DNA from: a virus | Virus record (IMG/VR): IMGVR_UViG_3300020129_000256 | Coordinates: 1 to 21,434 of that record | DNA: 21,434 bases | Direction: 5' to 3' (one strand) | Shown: piece after piece, positions 5,190 through 13,620 of the stretch | How positions within the stretch are numbered: the first letter of the stretch is position 1 | How the letters are laid out: the number at the start of each line of letters is the position of its first letter | Program-made: the position numbers and the translations under genes | The notes under the pieces: model-generated | Told to the model about the DNA's origin: nothing | What the model saw: the letters and a program-made list of their open reading frames with translations, nothing else | The model's database searches: none

Positions 5190-5945
5190 TCAGCGACCGA
5201 GCAGCGCGTCGTGCAGCGCGATCGCGTCCTGCCAGTACTGATCCCACGCGCCGACGTCGTCGAGCATCACGAACGCGCCTTTCCAGCTGTTCACACTCGC
5301 GATCTTGCGCGGTCGATGCCCGGACGGGCCGATGATCGCCGCGCCCCGCTCGGGATTGATAATCAGCATGTAGTCGACCTCCCAGGTCGTCACGTCGTCG
5401 TCGTCCGGGCTCGGGGACGGACCCGCGCCCCCTTGCGCCTGTCGGACCATCTCGCCGCGTTGCGCGACGATGTTCGGCCCCGGACAGCCGGTCGAGCCCC
5501 AATCGTTCGCCGTGCAGGGACCCGGGACCATTGAGTGATACCCGACGCCGTGTCGGTTCCCGGGATCGGCGACGCGCAGCTCGACGCCGTGCGCGTCGTG
5601 CAGCCACGCGAGGATCCGCGCGCACGCCGACACCTGCTGGTCGGTCAGGGGCAGCCACAGGTCCCCGGACGACGCGCTTTCGTTTTCGATCCCGACCTGA
5701 CCCGCGTAGTTCGCCCCACACGCGTGATACGCCGCGTCGTTCGTGTCGACGTACTGATACGTCGTCCCGTCGTAACAGACCCCGAAGTGCGCGGACGCGC
5801 CCGACCCCGGGCTATTGAAATGCGCGAACGCGGACGCCTCGCTGCTGACCATATGGTGAATGACGCAGCCGACGACCCGCCCGATCTGTCCGGGCGCGTA
5901 GTTCGACCCAATCGGTTTCCAGACCGCGCCCGGCATCTTCCCCAT
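5190..5945 (-). CDS. Endolysin, PGRP/Amidase_2 N-acetylmuramoyl-L-alanine amidase
   Basis: 251 aa. Residues about 8-165 match the zinc amidase fold that cuts between MurNAc and L-Ala in peptidoglycan. VIHHM (28-32) supplies the first zinc histidine (H30/H31), GYHSMVPG (135-142) the second (H137), and GCPGPNI (153-159) the zinc cysteine (C154). E87 in VGIENES sits where an active-site residue is expected. A Ser/Pro/Asp linker (about 175-185) leads to a C-terminal domain of about 65 residues (VDYMLIINPERGAAIIGPSG...) that probably binds the cell wall; this last point is inference. It lies between tail genes and a holin candidate, the usual lysis position. A Gram-positive-type modular endolysin fits an actinobacterial host. 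Confidence 0.92.
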   Translation of the reverse strand: MGKMPGAVWKPIGSNYAPGQIGRVVGCVIHHMVSSEASAFAHFNSPGSGASAHFGVCYDGTTYQYVDTNDAAYHACGANYAGQVGIENESASSGDLWLPLTDQQVSACARILAWLHDAHGVELRVADPGNRHGVGYHSMVPGPCTANDWGSTGCPGPNIVAQRGEMVRQAQGGAGPSPSPDDDDVTTWEVDYMLIINPERGAAIIGPSGHRPRKIASVNSWKGAFVMLDDVGAWDQYWQDAIALHDALLGR

Positions 5946-5956
5946 GGTTCGCCTCC

Positions 5957-6586
5957 CTACGCCGGGACGCCCGCGGGTCCGACGTCCTCGACGCGGATGA
6001 ACGCCGGGACGGTCGGCCCCGCGGTGCCCGTCATCGCGGTCGCCGCGCAGTACAGCCGCAGATTGAACGCCTTAGAACCCGACGCCGGCGCGACCCAGGT
6101 GACCGAAAACTCTTTGCCCGCGTAGTTCGACGCGCTGCCCCCCATTGCCAGCGCCATCCCCGCGAGCTGCGCGGTCGTGCCATCCCAAATCGTCAACGCG
6201 AAATCGCCGGTCCCGGCCGCGCCGACTGAATAGACCGACGCGGTGATTTTGTAACGCCGGTTCTGCACGACGTTCACGGTCACCCCGAACCACGACGTCA
6301 CCGCGCCCCCGCCGGGCACGGTCCCGCTGTTCGCGGTGACGACGGTCTCGCCGATGAACCCCCACGGTTCATTCCACGGTTTCCGCCACGCCGTCCCGTT
6401 CCAGACCTCGACGCCGTGCTGCGCGTCGAGGTTCGTCAGGACCGACACCGCGCCGTTCGGCGGCGACGCCCAGCCCGCGGTACGCGCAGCAGGCGACGCG
6501 AACTGTGCCGCGATCTGATCGGAAACGATCGTGAAATCGCTAGCGATGACCTCCTCGCCGATAGCCCAGGTTTTATGTCCCGGCAT
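5957..6586 (-). CDS. Minor tail or fibre-like protein with C-terminal beta domain
   Basis: 209 aa. The ATG at 6586 follows the previous stop by 16 nt. The N-terminus (MPGHKTWAIGEEVIASDF) matches the short segment typical of actinophage fibre proteins encoded after the tail-tip genes. A fragment around 55-75 (GVEVWNGTAWRKPW) is followed by a beta-rich region from about 80 to 205 with alternating hydrophobics (YKITASVYSV, FALTIWDG, FNLRLYCAAT) that looks like a jelly-roll. It probably decorates the tail tip or contacts the host. There is no enzymatic motif. Confidence 0.75.
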   Translation of the reverse strand: MPGHKTWAIGEEVIASDFTIVSDQIAAQFASPAARTAGWASPPNGAVSVLTNLDAQHGVEVWNGTAWRKPWNEPWGFIGETVVTANSGTVPGGGAVTSWFGVTVNVVQNRRYKITASVYSVGAAGTGDFALTIWDGTTAQLAGMALAMGGSASNYAGKEFSVTWVAPASGSKAFNLRLYCAATAMTGTAGPTVPAFIRVEDVGPAGVPA

Positions 6587-6602
6587 CGTGCGCCCCTCTC
6601 AT

Positions 6603-8021
6603 CTATGCGGCCCAGCCGATCACGTTCGCGTCGTTCAGTTTGTCGTTCGCGTGCGGACCCATCGTCCAGACCTTCGCCGCCTGACGGGTCGCGGCCATGA
6701 GGTCGAACCGGACGACCCACTGCGTCGGGCTGATCGTGTGACGGACCCCCATCACCCACGAGCGGACGTCGAGGGGCGCGGACCCGTCGTCCGGGGTCCA
6801 GACCGTGCGCAGAATGTCACGCAGGACCCGCATCCCGAGCACCGCGCGCCACAGCTGCGCGTCGTGACCCTGGTATTGCTGCGGGACCAGCTCGACCGTC
6901 CGGGCGGTCGGTTGCGGGTACGCGAACAGCGCGACGACCCACTGCGCCCACGCGGCGACGGTCGGGTCGTCGATCAGGGTCAGCTTGTCTTTCCGGTAGA
7001 TCGCCTCGACGCCGCCGTGCGCGCCGATGCTCGCCGGGCTGCGCGCGACCTGCACGACCGGCGTGTCGCCGGTCCCCGTGCTCGACCGGTTCGCGTAGAC
7101 CGCGTTTCGGAGCTGGTCGTCGATCGCGGCCAGCACGAGCGCGGTCGCAATGTCGTACGCGCCCGACACGCCGCAGCCGAGCACGAGCGCCGGCGCGGGC
7201 AGGGGCAGGGTCAGCAGGTACTCACGCGTGAAAACGTCGACGTTCCCGTTCGGCAGCACGTGCAGGAACCCGACCTCCGCGTCCGCCGCGTCGACCAGGT
7301 TCTCCCACGCCGAGCCCTGAAAATCGGTCGCGGCCATCCGCGCGGTCGAGGTCGCCCCGTACTGCGTCGCGGTGCCCGGCCAGCCGAACCGGGTCAGGAT
7401 CCGGTCGACCCGTTGCTTGTACGTGTCCGACGCGCCGACCGGCGTGTCGTCCTGCCCGTAGTCCCTCGACGTCAGCTGTTTGATCGCGCCCGACGCGGTG
7501 ACCGTGGCGCGCCGATCGGCGAACACGGGCTCGACCTCGCTCGACCAGGTGTCGACCAGCCCCGAAAACAGCGGGAACGACACGACGCCGGTCCCCGCGT
7601 CGTTCAGAACCTCCGCGGTGACCTCGATCGGTGTCCCCGCGGTCAGTCGTGACTGCCCGTGCAGCCAATACGGCCCCGAGCTGTTCGCCGGGTCGTATCG
7701 ACGGTCGGGGTCGTACAGGGTCAGGACCAGCGTCGACGCCTCGTCGCGGGACACGACCCCGATCCCGGTCGAGCTGCTGTCGCCGACCTCGACGTTCATC
7801 GTGTCGCAGGCGAGGTCGACCCACAGCCGCCCCGCCGCGTCGACGACACTGCCCGACAGGGGACCTATCACGTTGCCGCTGTCGAGCCTGTCCGCCGCGT
7901 GCGGCCCGATATGCCACGACGTCCCCGACAGCAGGGCAGCGCGGACGACGAGCGCCACACTGTCACCCCAGGGCAGCTGCGGACCGCCCCGGGCTGCGCC
8001 CGGGCTTCCCGGCCAGGTCAC
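6603..8021 (-). CDS. Large tail-tip / minor tail protein with a duplicated GPHA motif
   Basis: 472 aa. The GTG at 8021 overlaps the tape measure stop as GTGA. Being directly after the tape measure gene and rich in beta structure (TLVLTLYDPDRRYDP, WVMGVRHTISPTQWVVRFDL) fits a combined distal-tail and hub protein, as in siphoviruses with small tips. A motif WxxGPHAxDxLxxxNVIG occurs twice, at residues 36-53 and 452-469, so related strands bracket the protein. Around 85-110 is VGVVSRDEASTLVLTLYDP-like sequence typical of baseplate hub domains. Only this gene and the fibre-like gene stand between the tape measure and the endolysin, so the tip must be very simple. Confidence 0.8.
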   Translation of the reverse strand: MTWPGSPGAARGGPQLPWGDSVALVVRAALLSGTSWHIGPHAADRLDSGNVIGPLSGSVVDAAGRLWVDLACDTMNVEVGDSSSTGIGVVSRDEASTLVLTLYDPDRRYDPANSSGPYWLHGQSRLTAGTPIEVTAEVLNDAGTGVVSFPLFSGLVDTWSSEVEPVFADRRATVTASGAIKQLTSRDYGQDDTPVGASDTYKQRVDRILTRFGWPGTATQYGATSTARMAATDFQGSAWENLVDAADAEVGFLHVLPNGNVDVFTREYLLTLPLPAPALVLGCGVSGAYDIATALVLAAIDDQLRNAVYANRSSTGTGDTPVVQVARSPASIGAHGGVEAIYRKDKLTLIDDPTVAAWAQWVVALFAYPQPTARTVELVPQQYQGHDAQLWRAVLGMRVLRDILRTVWTPDDGSAPLDVRSWVMGVRHTISPTQWVVRFDLMAATRQAAKVWTMGPHANDKLNDANVIGWAA

Positions 8022-10009
8022 CGGGTCACGTCCTCTAGGCGACCGTTTCGGCTGACGTAGCCGCGTAGGGCGTCGACGACGGCCCGTTGAATCTCCGGCG
8101 CGTCCGCGCCGAGCCCCCGCGTCGTCACGTTCACGACGAACGTCACGCCCGACGCCGGAACCCCGGACGTCAACGCGGGGACCGCGGGTCCCGCCGGCGC
8201 GGCGGCGAACGCCATCGGTGCGACCAGCTCGGGCGTGACCGGCCCCGTCGCCCGGGCCGGCGCGACCGACCGGGTCGAGCCCCCGCCCGGATTGATGAAC
8301 GAAAACCCGGGCGTGTTCAGCGCCACCTTCAAAAAGTCTGCGATCTGTTGCTGGAGCGCGGCGATTTTCTGCTCGGCGTCGGTCGTGTTCGCGGTCACGA
8401 CAATTTCGCCGTTCGGCAGGGTCAGCACCTGGTATCCGAGTTTCTGTAGTTCGGTGATCGTCCCGGGCACGGTCGCGGCCATGTTTTCCAGCGCGAGGGT
8501 CGTCGCGTCGACCGCGGCCTTGTGCGCAGCCTCGCTGTCGGGACTCGCGCCCGACGCCTGAATCGCGCGCTTCGACGCCGCGTCGATCACCCCAAAAATC
8601 GCCTGCTGAACCTTGATTTCCGCGCCTTCGACCTCGTCGGACTGATCGACCCCGAACTGCGCCGCGTTGTTGGCGTCGGTCTGCGCTTTCGCCTGATCGT
8701 CGAGCGCCTGACGCAGATTCAGCATCGACGCCTGAACCCCCAGGTTCGACTGCGCCAGCGCGAGGTGTTGTTGCGTCGCGTCGAACGCGGCGGTCGCCTC
8801 GTCCTGCATCGACGTCGCGACGGTCTCCGACGCCGACGCGATCGTCGCCGCCGCGGCCGCGGCGTCGCGGTGCGCGTCCGCGTATTCCTTCGTGTTTTCC
8901 TTCCCCGCCGCGGCGAGGTTGTTCATTTTCAGAACCGCGTCCGCGCCTTTCTGCTGCGCGTCCGTGAACTTTTTCGTGTCGTCCGACCCGCTGTCGAACA
9001 CGCCGAAAAAGTCGCCGATCTGTTTCGTCACCCCGACGCCCGGGATCGCGTTCAGCAGCGAGTTCCCGACGTCGTCGAACGCGTTTTGTATGTCGACCGC
9101 GCCTCCGGTCACGCCTTTGATAATCGGACCGACCGCCGACCCGAACGACCCGACCCCGTCGACGACCGCGTTTACCGCGCGGTCCATCGTTTCTAGCGCC
9201 ACGGTCGCGTCCTTGATCCCCTCCGTGAATACGGGGATGACCGCCGCGCCTATCTCGGTTTTGAATCCGGACAGGGTCTGATTCAGCTCCCGCATCGCGA
9301 CGCTGAACTCGCGTCCCCGGTCGAGGTCGTCCTGCGTGAAAATCTCGTGATGCGCCGCGGCAGCCTTAAAAAACTCGTCCAGCTCGGCGCGGGATTTCGA
9401 CAGCAGCGGGATCAACGCTGCGCCACCTTTGCCGAAGTTTTCCATCACGAACGCGGCCCGTTCCGCGGGGTCGGTCATGTTCTGAAACGCGGTCGCCGCG
9501 TTCTCGACCGTCGCGACCATGTTCACGGTCCCGTCCGTGTTCTTGACGACCGCCGCGCCGTGCTCGTCGAGCGTGTCTTTGTTCTGCCCGATCCGTTTCG
9601 CGAGCTGGAAAAACGCGGTGCCCGCAGCGTCCGCGTTGACGCCGAGCACCTTGGTCACCGCGACGATTCCGGACGCGTCCTCCGCGGTTGCGCCCGTCAC
9701 CCGTTGAAACGCCCGGACCTCGCTCGTCGCATCGGCGAAATGCTGCGCCATGTCGAACGCGGCTTGCCCGACCTTGACCGCCGCGAACGCAGCCGCCGCG
9801 CCGGTCGCGACGCCGAGCGCCGAACCGACCGCTTCCGCCGGGACCCCGAGCGCCTGTAGGGCGTTCTTCGCGCCGGTCGACGCGAGCCCCATCGCTTTTT
9901 GCTTCCCGGTCAGGTTCTCGGTTTCGTCGCTGGTCCGTTTCAACGCGCTGACGGCCTGCGTCGTCGACGCAGTCACCAGCAGCTCTAAGCGTTCGGTGAA
10001 CGTCGCCAC
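8018..10009 (-). CDS. Tail tape measure protein
   Basis: 663 aa. The GTG at 10009 overlaps the previous stop as TAGTG. Evidence is its length relative to the neighbours, its Ala-rich helical composition, the N-terminal coiled-coil segment (QAVSALKRTSDETENLTGKQ), a hydrophobic glycine/alanine stretch (about 60-82, SALGVATGAAAAFAAVKVG) and its place between chaperone-like and tip genes. Tape measures set tail length at roughly 0.15 nm per residue, so this one predicts a tail near 100 nm, at the short end for siphoviruses. The C-terminal 80 residues are Pro/Ala-rich and end in a small domain (VTFVVNVTTRGLGADAPEIQ). No lysozyme or peptidase domain is visible. Confidence 0.92.
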   Translation of the reverse strand: MATFTERLELLVTASTTQAVSALKRTSDETENLTGKQKAMGLASTGAKNALQALGVPAEAVGSALGVATGAAAAFAAVKVGQAAFDMAQHFADATSEVRAFQRVTGATAEDASGIVAVTKVLGVNADAAGTAFFQLAKRIGQNKDTLDEHGAAVVKNTDGTVNMVATVENAATAFQNMTDPAERAAFVMENFGKGGAALIPLLSKSRAELDEFFKAAAAHHEIFTQDDLDRGREFSVAMRELNQTLSGFKTEIGAAVIPVFTEGIKDATVALETMDRAVNAVVDGVGSFGSAVGPIIKGVTGGAVDIQNAFDDVGNSLLNAIPGVGVTKQIGDFFGVFDSGSDDTKKFTDAQQKGADAVLKMNNLAAAGKENTKEYADAHRDAAAAAATIASASETVATSMQDEATAAFDATQQHLALAQSNLGVQASMLNLRQALDDQAKAQTDANNAAQFGVDQSDEVEGAEIKVQQAIFGVIDAASKRAIQASGASPDSEAAHKAAVDATTLALENMAATVPGTITELQKLGYQVLTLPNGEIVVTANTTDAEQKIAALQQQIADFLKVALNTPGFSFINPGGGSTRSVAPARATGPVTPELVAPMAFAAAPAGPAVPALTSGVPASGVTFVVNVTTRGLGADAPEIQRAVVDALRGYVSRNGRLEDVTR

Positions 10010-10362
10010 TACCGAACCCCCGCGTCAGCCCCCGGGACGACAGCGAGCGCCGGCGCGACGCGCACGACCCGTTGCAGCAGCTCCGCGACGACGTACTGAC
10101 CGGCCGCGCTGCGCCGCTCGACCCCGGCGTGCGCTTCGCACGCCTCGACCAGCGCGATCGCGCCGAGCAGGTCCGCGGTCGGTTGTTGCAGCAGGTCCGG
10201 CCAGGGGACCCCGGTCGAGCGTTGCACGCCCGCCAGCTCTAACGCCGACAGCTCGTCGAGCCGCACGACCAGGTCCTCGACGACGACGCCGAACGTCCCC
10301 AGCTTCCCCAGCTCGTCCGCGTACGCCGCGCCGACCCGCTCGACCTCGTCGGGCTCGGGCAC
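10009..10362 (-). CDS. Probable tail assembly chaperone
   Basis: 117 aa. The GTG at 10362 directly follows the previous TAG, and its stop overlaps the tape measure start. Position just before the tape measure, an acidic N-terminus (MPEPDEVERVGAAYADEL) and all-helical composition fit a tail assembly chaperone, which binds the tape measure during tail assembly. Many siphoviruses make a longer form by frameshifting. Here there is no second chaperone ORF, and the -1 frame runs straight into the tape measure gene. A single-form chaperone is therefore likely. No sequence signature proves it. Confidence 0.6.
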   Translation of the reverse strand: MPEPDEVERVGAAYADELGKLGTFGVVVEDLVVRLDELSALELAGVQRSTGVPWPDLLQQPTADLLGAIALVEACEAHAGVERRSAAGQYVVAELLQRVVRVAPALAVVPGADAGVR

Positions 10363-10863
10363 CTAGAACACCGCCCGCAGTATCGCCTCGCCCCGCGCTT
10401 GGAACAGCCGGGTGATCGCCGGGCGCGCGGCGTCGGTTCCCTTCGCCCAGGGATGCTGACCTTTCGTCCCGGGATGCTGTACCCGGGTCCGCACGCCCCG
10501 CTTCCCGTGGTCGCCGCCTTCCGCGCCCCCCGGGACGACCGCGTGTCCGAACACGCCCTCAAACGTTTTCGTTCGGCGTTGCCGCGGGATCTGGTGCGCG
10601 GCGGTGTCCCGCTCGATCAGCTGCCACGGCCCCTTGGCTTTGACGAGCGCGGTCGGTTCCCGGCCCCCGCTGTACGTCGTCGTCACGGTCAGCTTCGCGC
10701 CTTTCTTGCCGACCCCGGACAGCGACGCCGGCGCGACCGCCAGCACCGACCGTCGCTGCAACGCCGCAGCCTCGCGCACGAGCTGCGTGTCGAGGTTCGC
10801 GTACGCGGTCGCGACCGTCGTCAGCTTGCGCGCCAGCGCCTCCGGGCTCGACGACACCCCCAT
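10363..10863 (-). CDS. HK97 gp10-like / tail-completion protein
   Basis: 166 aa from the ATG at 10863. The N-terminal helix (SPEALARKLTTVATAYANLD) is followed by a beta region with VTTTYSGGREPTALVKAKGP and the motif VQHPGTKGQHPW, then a helix (AITRLFQARGEAILRAVF). The HPGTKGxxPW motif and this alpha-beta-alpha order are typical of HK97 gp10-type head-tail joining or tail-completion proteins. It lies after rather than before the major tail protein, an order seen in some actinophages. The central segment is unusually Lys/Arg- and Gly-rich. Confidence 0.75.
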   Translation of the reverse strand: MGVSSSPEALARKLTTVATAYANLDTQLVREAAALQRRSVLAVAPASLSGVGKKGAKLTVTTTYSGGREPTALVKAKGPWQLIERDTAAHQIPRQRRTKTFEGVFGHAVVPGGAEGGDHGKRGVRTRVQHPGTKGQHPWAKGTDAARPAITRLFQARGEAILRAVF

Positions 10864-10867
10864 ACGG

Positions 10868-11374
10868 TCAGGCGGGGACGGGCTCGGGCTGCTGGTAGGT
10901 CTGCTCGGGCTCGGCGGTCGCGGCGAGGGTCAGCGCGCCGGCCCCGATCGTCGGCTTGCCGAGAATCGGCAGGGTCAGTTTCAGGACCAACACCTCGCCT
11001 GCGACGCCACCGAAATCACCGGCCGCGATGCTGACGATCCCGGTCGCCTCCGGGTCGGTCGTGTCGTCGATGTAGAGCGCGAACGCCATCTGTTCGGCGT
11101 CGTTGTCGAACAGGAACTGCGAAAACGACGCCGCTTCGCCCCAATCCTGTAGCCCCTGCAACTCAAGGTCGAACGATGACGGAACATTGATCTTCGACGC
11201 CGGTTCGCAGAACGTCGCCGGGACGTCCGTCGTGTTCGGCGTCGCGGTAATGCGCGCCTCGACGACCTGACAGCCGTAATCGGTCAACGCCGCCGGGTCG
11301 ATCGGCGCGGGCGGGACCGGCGCAGCCCCGAACTTGACCGACGCGCTCTTAATGATCTTCACAATCCGCGCCAC
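10868..11374 (-). CDS. Major tail tube protein
   Basis: 168 aa. The GTG at 11374 has a strong ribosome-binding site (GAAAGGA), fitting a highly expressed structural gene. The sequence has the tube-protein pattern: an N-terminal strand, then FDLELQGLQDW...FSQFLFDNDAEQMAFALYIDDT and a final strand set (VLVLKLTLPILGKPTIG) with a Pro/Gln/Glu tail (EQTYQQPEPVP). Position between the tail terminator and the tape measure group supports it. It would stack as hexameric rings around the tape measure. Confidence 0.85.
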   Translation of the reverse strand: MARIVKIIKSASVKFGAAPVPPAPIDPAALTDYGCQVVEARITATPNTTDVPATFCEPASKINVPSSFDLELQGLQDWGEAASFSQFLFDNDAEQMAFALYIDDTTDPEATGIVSIAAGDFGGVAGEVLVLKLTLPILGKPTIGAGALTLAATAEPEQTYQQPEPVPA

Positions 11375-11390
11375 AGCAAGGGTCCTTTCG

Positions 11391-11798
11391 TTAGGCGTGC
11401 AGGTCGAGCACGAGGTCGGCGGACATCGCGCCTTGCGCTTCCCGGGTCCGAACGTTTGCGATACTGCGCACGACGAGCTGCGCATACGGTGCGCCGGTCA
11501 GGTTCTCCAGCGCGTACGCGACGGTCAGCACGAGCTGCTCTAACGCGGCGACGCCGGTCTCGGGTTCGGGATCCGCGACCCACAGCTCCGCGTTCCAGGT
11601 GACGACCTCGCCGCCGAGCACCGATGCGTGTAACAGCACCGATCCGAACACGGGCAGCACGAGCGCCGGATATTCCACCTGCGGATCCGGGTACGCGTAC
11701 ACGTTCAGCCCTGCGACGCCGAGCTGCGCGGCGATGAACGCCCGCACCGCGGCGAAATCAAGGTCGGACACGACCCGAGCATCGACCGCGCCGGTCAC
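11391..11798 (-). CDS. Probable tail terminator protein
   Basis: 135 aa. The GTG at 11798 overlaps the adaptor stop as GTGA; an in-frame GTG at 11819 is possible but would overlap further. The mixed alpha/beta sequence begins with a helix (DFAAVRAFIAAQLGV), then YAYPDPQVEYPALVLPVFGS and a long helix (GVAALEQLVLTVAYALENL). This fits the gpU/tail-terminator class that caps the finished tail tube and joins it to the head. The assignment rests on size, fold pattern and gene order. Confidence 0.65.
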   Translation of the reverse strand: MTGAVDARVVSDLDFAAVRAFIAAQLGVAGLNVYAYPDPQVEYPALVLPVFGSVLLHASVLGGEVVTWNAELWVADPEPETGVAALEQLVLTVAYALENLTGAPYAQLVVRSIANVRTREAQGAMSADLVLDLHA

Positions 11799-12208
11799 GC
11801 GAACACCCACGAACGCCACCGGTCGACGTTCCCCTCAATGTCGGGATCCGCGGTCCGCACGGGCACGGTCCCCAGGTCGTCGAACCCGTCGAACCCGTTG
11901 ACACTGTTGCGTCGCCGCCACTGCGCCGCGGCGCGCATCAGCACGGCCCGTGCGACCGGGCTCGGGACCGTGTCCGGCGGCGACGCCCCATCGGCGACCA
12001 TCAGCGCACACGACAGCCGGGCGAGTTCCCGGTCCGCCGCGATCGCGCAGACCTCGTCGAGCTGCGTCAGCACGTCGGGGTCGGGGTTCTTGACCGACAG
12101 GTACACCGCGAGGTCGTCGCCGACCGGCAGGGGACGGATCCCGGGCGCATAGCAAACGTCCGGCGGAACCGTCGGATCGTTCGGCGGACTGTTGTCGACG
12201 TACGTCAC
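11795..12208 (-). CDS. Head-tail adaptor (connector) protein
   Basis: 137 aa. The GTG at 12208 overlaps the capsid TAG by one base (TAGTG). The mid-part is helical, typical of gp6/gp15-like adaptors that dock below the portal: DVLTQLDEVCAIAADRELARL, then VARAVLMRAAAQWRRRNSVNG and the C-terminal DRWRSWVFA. Gene order directly after the capsid supports the call. No separate stopper gene is evident, so this protein or the terminator may combine functions. Confidence 0.75.
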   Translation of the reverse strand: MTYVDNSPPNDPTVPPDVCYAPGIRPLPVGDDLAVYLSVKNPDPDVLTQLDEVCAIAADRELARLSCALMVADGASPPDTVPSPVARAVLMRAAAQWRRRNSVNGFDGFDDLGTVPVRTADPDIEGNVDRWRSWVFA

Positions 12209-13464
12209 TACGCGCCCAGCGTGATGACCGTCAACGCCGACGGACGCCGCAACGCGAACGCGGCGAACTCGTACACCGCGAAATCGACGCCGAGCTGCGC
12301 CGGGTTGTCCGCCCGTAGGGTCTGCACGCCACCCAACAGTGACGTGAACGCGCGCGAGTCCCCCGCGACGGATTTCGTCGCGGCCATGTTCGGATCCGCG
12401 ACGAACGTCAGCCCCCGCGCGTTCCCGGTCGCGCTCGTCACCATGCTGTCGCCGACCGGGTTCGCCGGTCCGACGTTCGGGAACAGCGGACGACCGGTCG
12501 TGTCCGCTGCGCCGACGACGTACGCCCACACGTCGAGCCCCATCACCCACGTGTCGAGCGTCGCGTGTGCGGCGAGCGCCGCTTTCCCCGCGGCGGCGAG
12601 GACGCCCGCGATATCCGCGCCTTTCAACGCGGCGGACAGCGCGCCGGCGGGACCGGTCGCGCCCCCGATCACGAGCGCGCACGCATCGGTGTCCATGTTG
12701 ATAGCCATCTGCTCTGCGTACAGCTCGTTCACGATGGCTAGGTAGCTGGGATCCGTCCTCTGTATCGCCTGAACGCTGACGTCCTCGCCACCGCCGTACG
12801 TGCTGACCGGCGCGGATCCCGCGACGATCGTCGTCGCCCGGGACGCGGTCGCGCCTTTCTCCGCGGTCTGCTTCCCGGTCAACGGTCGGACCGTCACCTG
12901 CGGGAAGTTGACCGTCATCCCGCTCGGTGGCAGCGGCCGCGAGCTGAACGCCGAAATCAACGGACGCGCGGTGCCGATGAAATCGACAATGTCTTTCAGC
13001 CAGGTCGGCGGGAGGATCCCACCCAGGTTCGCGGTTGTCTGGTCGACCAGCGCGCGCCGCCCGTCGATGCGGCCGCGCTGCTGCTGCTCGTACTCGCGCG
13101 TGATCCGGTCGAGCGCGTCGATCGTCGGGACCGCGACCTGACCGGCGGCGAGCGCCCGCGCGTAGTCACCCCAGGTCTGGAACTCGTGCAGCTCGTGCGA
13201 CACCGCCCGCACGCCCTGCAACGCGCTGTCGACGTTCGGGACCCCGGCCAGCAGCTCCGCGCCGGCGTTCATCCGGTCCGCCCGAGCGCGGGCGTGCTCG
13301 ATCTGCGGCCCGACCCGCTCTAGCGCCTCGTTCAACGATTCCAGCGACGCGGCCTGCTCGTCGGTCGGCAGACCGTCCGGGTTCTCCGCGACCTCCGCCT
13401 CAATGGCGCGGATCTGGTCGGTCGTTTCGGTGAACTGTCCACGCAGCGTTTCCAGCAGTTGCAT
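12208..13464 (-). CDS. Major capsid protein, HK97 fold
   Basis: 418 aa. The ATG at 13464 has a GAAAGGG ribosome-binding site about 9 nt upstream. Residues 1 to about 75 form a charged coiled coil (LLETLRGQFTETTDQIRAIE and onward) acting as the scaffolding delta domain that the protease removes. From about 110 the HK97 fold follows: LVDQTTANLGGILPPTWLKD, FIGTARPLISAFSSRPLP, the E-loop/P-domain region around EKGATASRATTIVAGSAPVS, AEQMAINMDTDACALVI and a C-terminal strand set ending FALRRPSALTVITLGA. No scaffold gene is seen, consistent with the built-in delta domain. It is preceded by a 156-base leader with four short repeats. Confidence 0.92.
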   Translation of the reverse strand: MQLLETLRGQFTETTDQIRAIEAEVAENPDGLPTDEQAASLESLNEALERVGPQIEHARARADRMNAGAELLAGVPNVDSALQGVRAVSHELHEFQTWGDYARALAAGQVAVPTIDALDRITREYEQQQRGRIDGRRALVDQTTANLGGILPPTWLKDIVDFIGTARPLISAFSSRPLPPSGMTVNFPQVTVRPLTGKQTAEKGATASRATTIVAGSAPVSTYGGGEDVSVQAIQRTDPSYLAIVNELYAEQMAINMDTDACALVIGGATGPAGALSAALKGADIAGVLAAAGKAALAAHATLDTWVMGLDVWAYVVGAADTTGRPLFPNVGPANPVGDSMVTSATGNARGLTFVADPNMAATKSVAGDSRAFTSLLGGVQTLRADNPAQLGVDFAVYEFAAFALRRPSALTVITLGA

Positions 13465-13620
13465 CGGTCGAGCCCTTTCGACGACGAGGGATCCGGGATC
13501 GGTGCGCCACTGCTGCACCTGCGGCGACCCCTGCGACGCCACTGCGCCCGGGCTCGACCTCGCTGTCGCCACTGCGACCAGCCGCCGGGTCCGCCACTGC
13601 GGCCCCCGACCGGGCGGACG
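13465..13620. repeat. Leader before the capsid gene with four CGCCACTGC repeats
   Basis: CGCCACTGC occurs at 13505-13513, 13537-13545, 13567-13575 and 13592-13600 (32, 30 and 25 bp between starts). On the transcribed strand it reads GCAGTGGCG. The gap separates the protease TAA from the capsid ribosome-binding site, and no gene with a supported start lies in it. Regulation of capsid expression is possible but unproven. Confidence 0.5.

Noticed and set aside
6531-7652. Plus-strand open frame of 373 codons
   Set aside because: Antisense to the tail-tip gene, Arg/Asp/Val repeats only, no domain.
9990-10030. Possible -1 frameshift joining the tail chaperone to a longer product
   Set aside because: A G-run (GCGGGGGTT) lies near the end of the chaperone gene, but it is not a good slippery heptamer, and the -1 frame leads straight into the tape measure, not into a classic second chaperone ORF.
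13465-13572. Upstream extension of the capsid gene to 13572
   Set aside because: The frame is open, but the ATG at 13464 has a strong ribosome-binding site and begins the coiled-coil delta domain; the extension is low-complexity and repeat-derived.
13504-13600. Short CRISPR-like array (four 9-bp repeats)
   Set aside because: Repeats are too short and the spacing is uneven; no cas genes are present.
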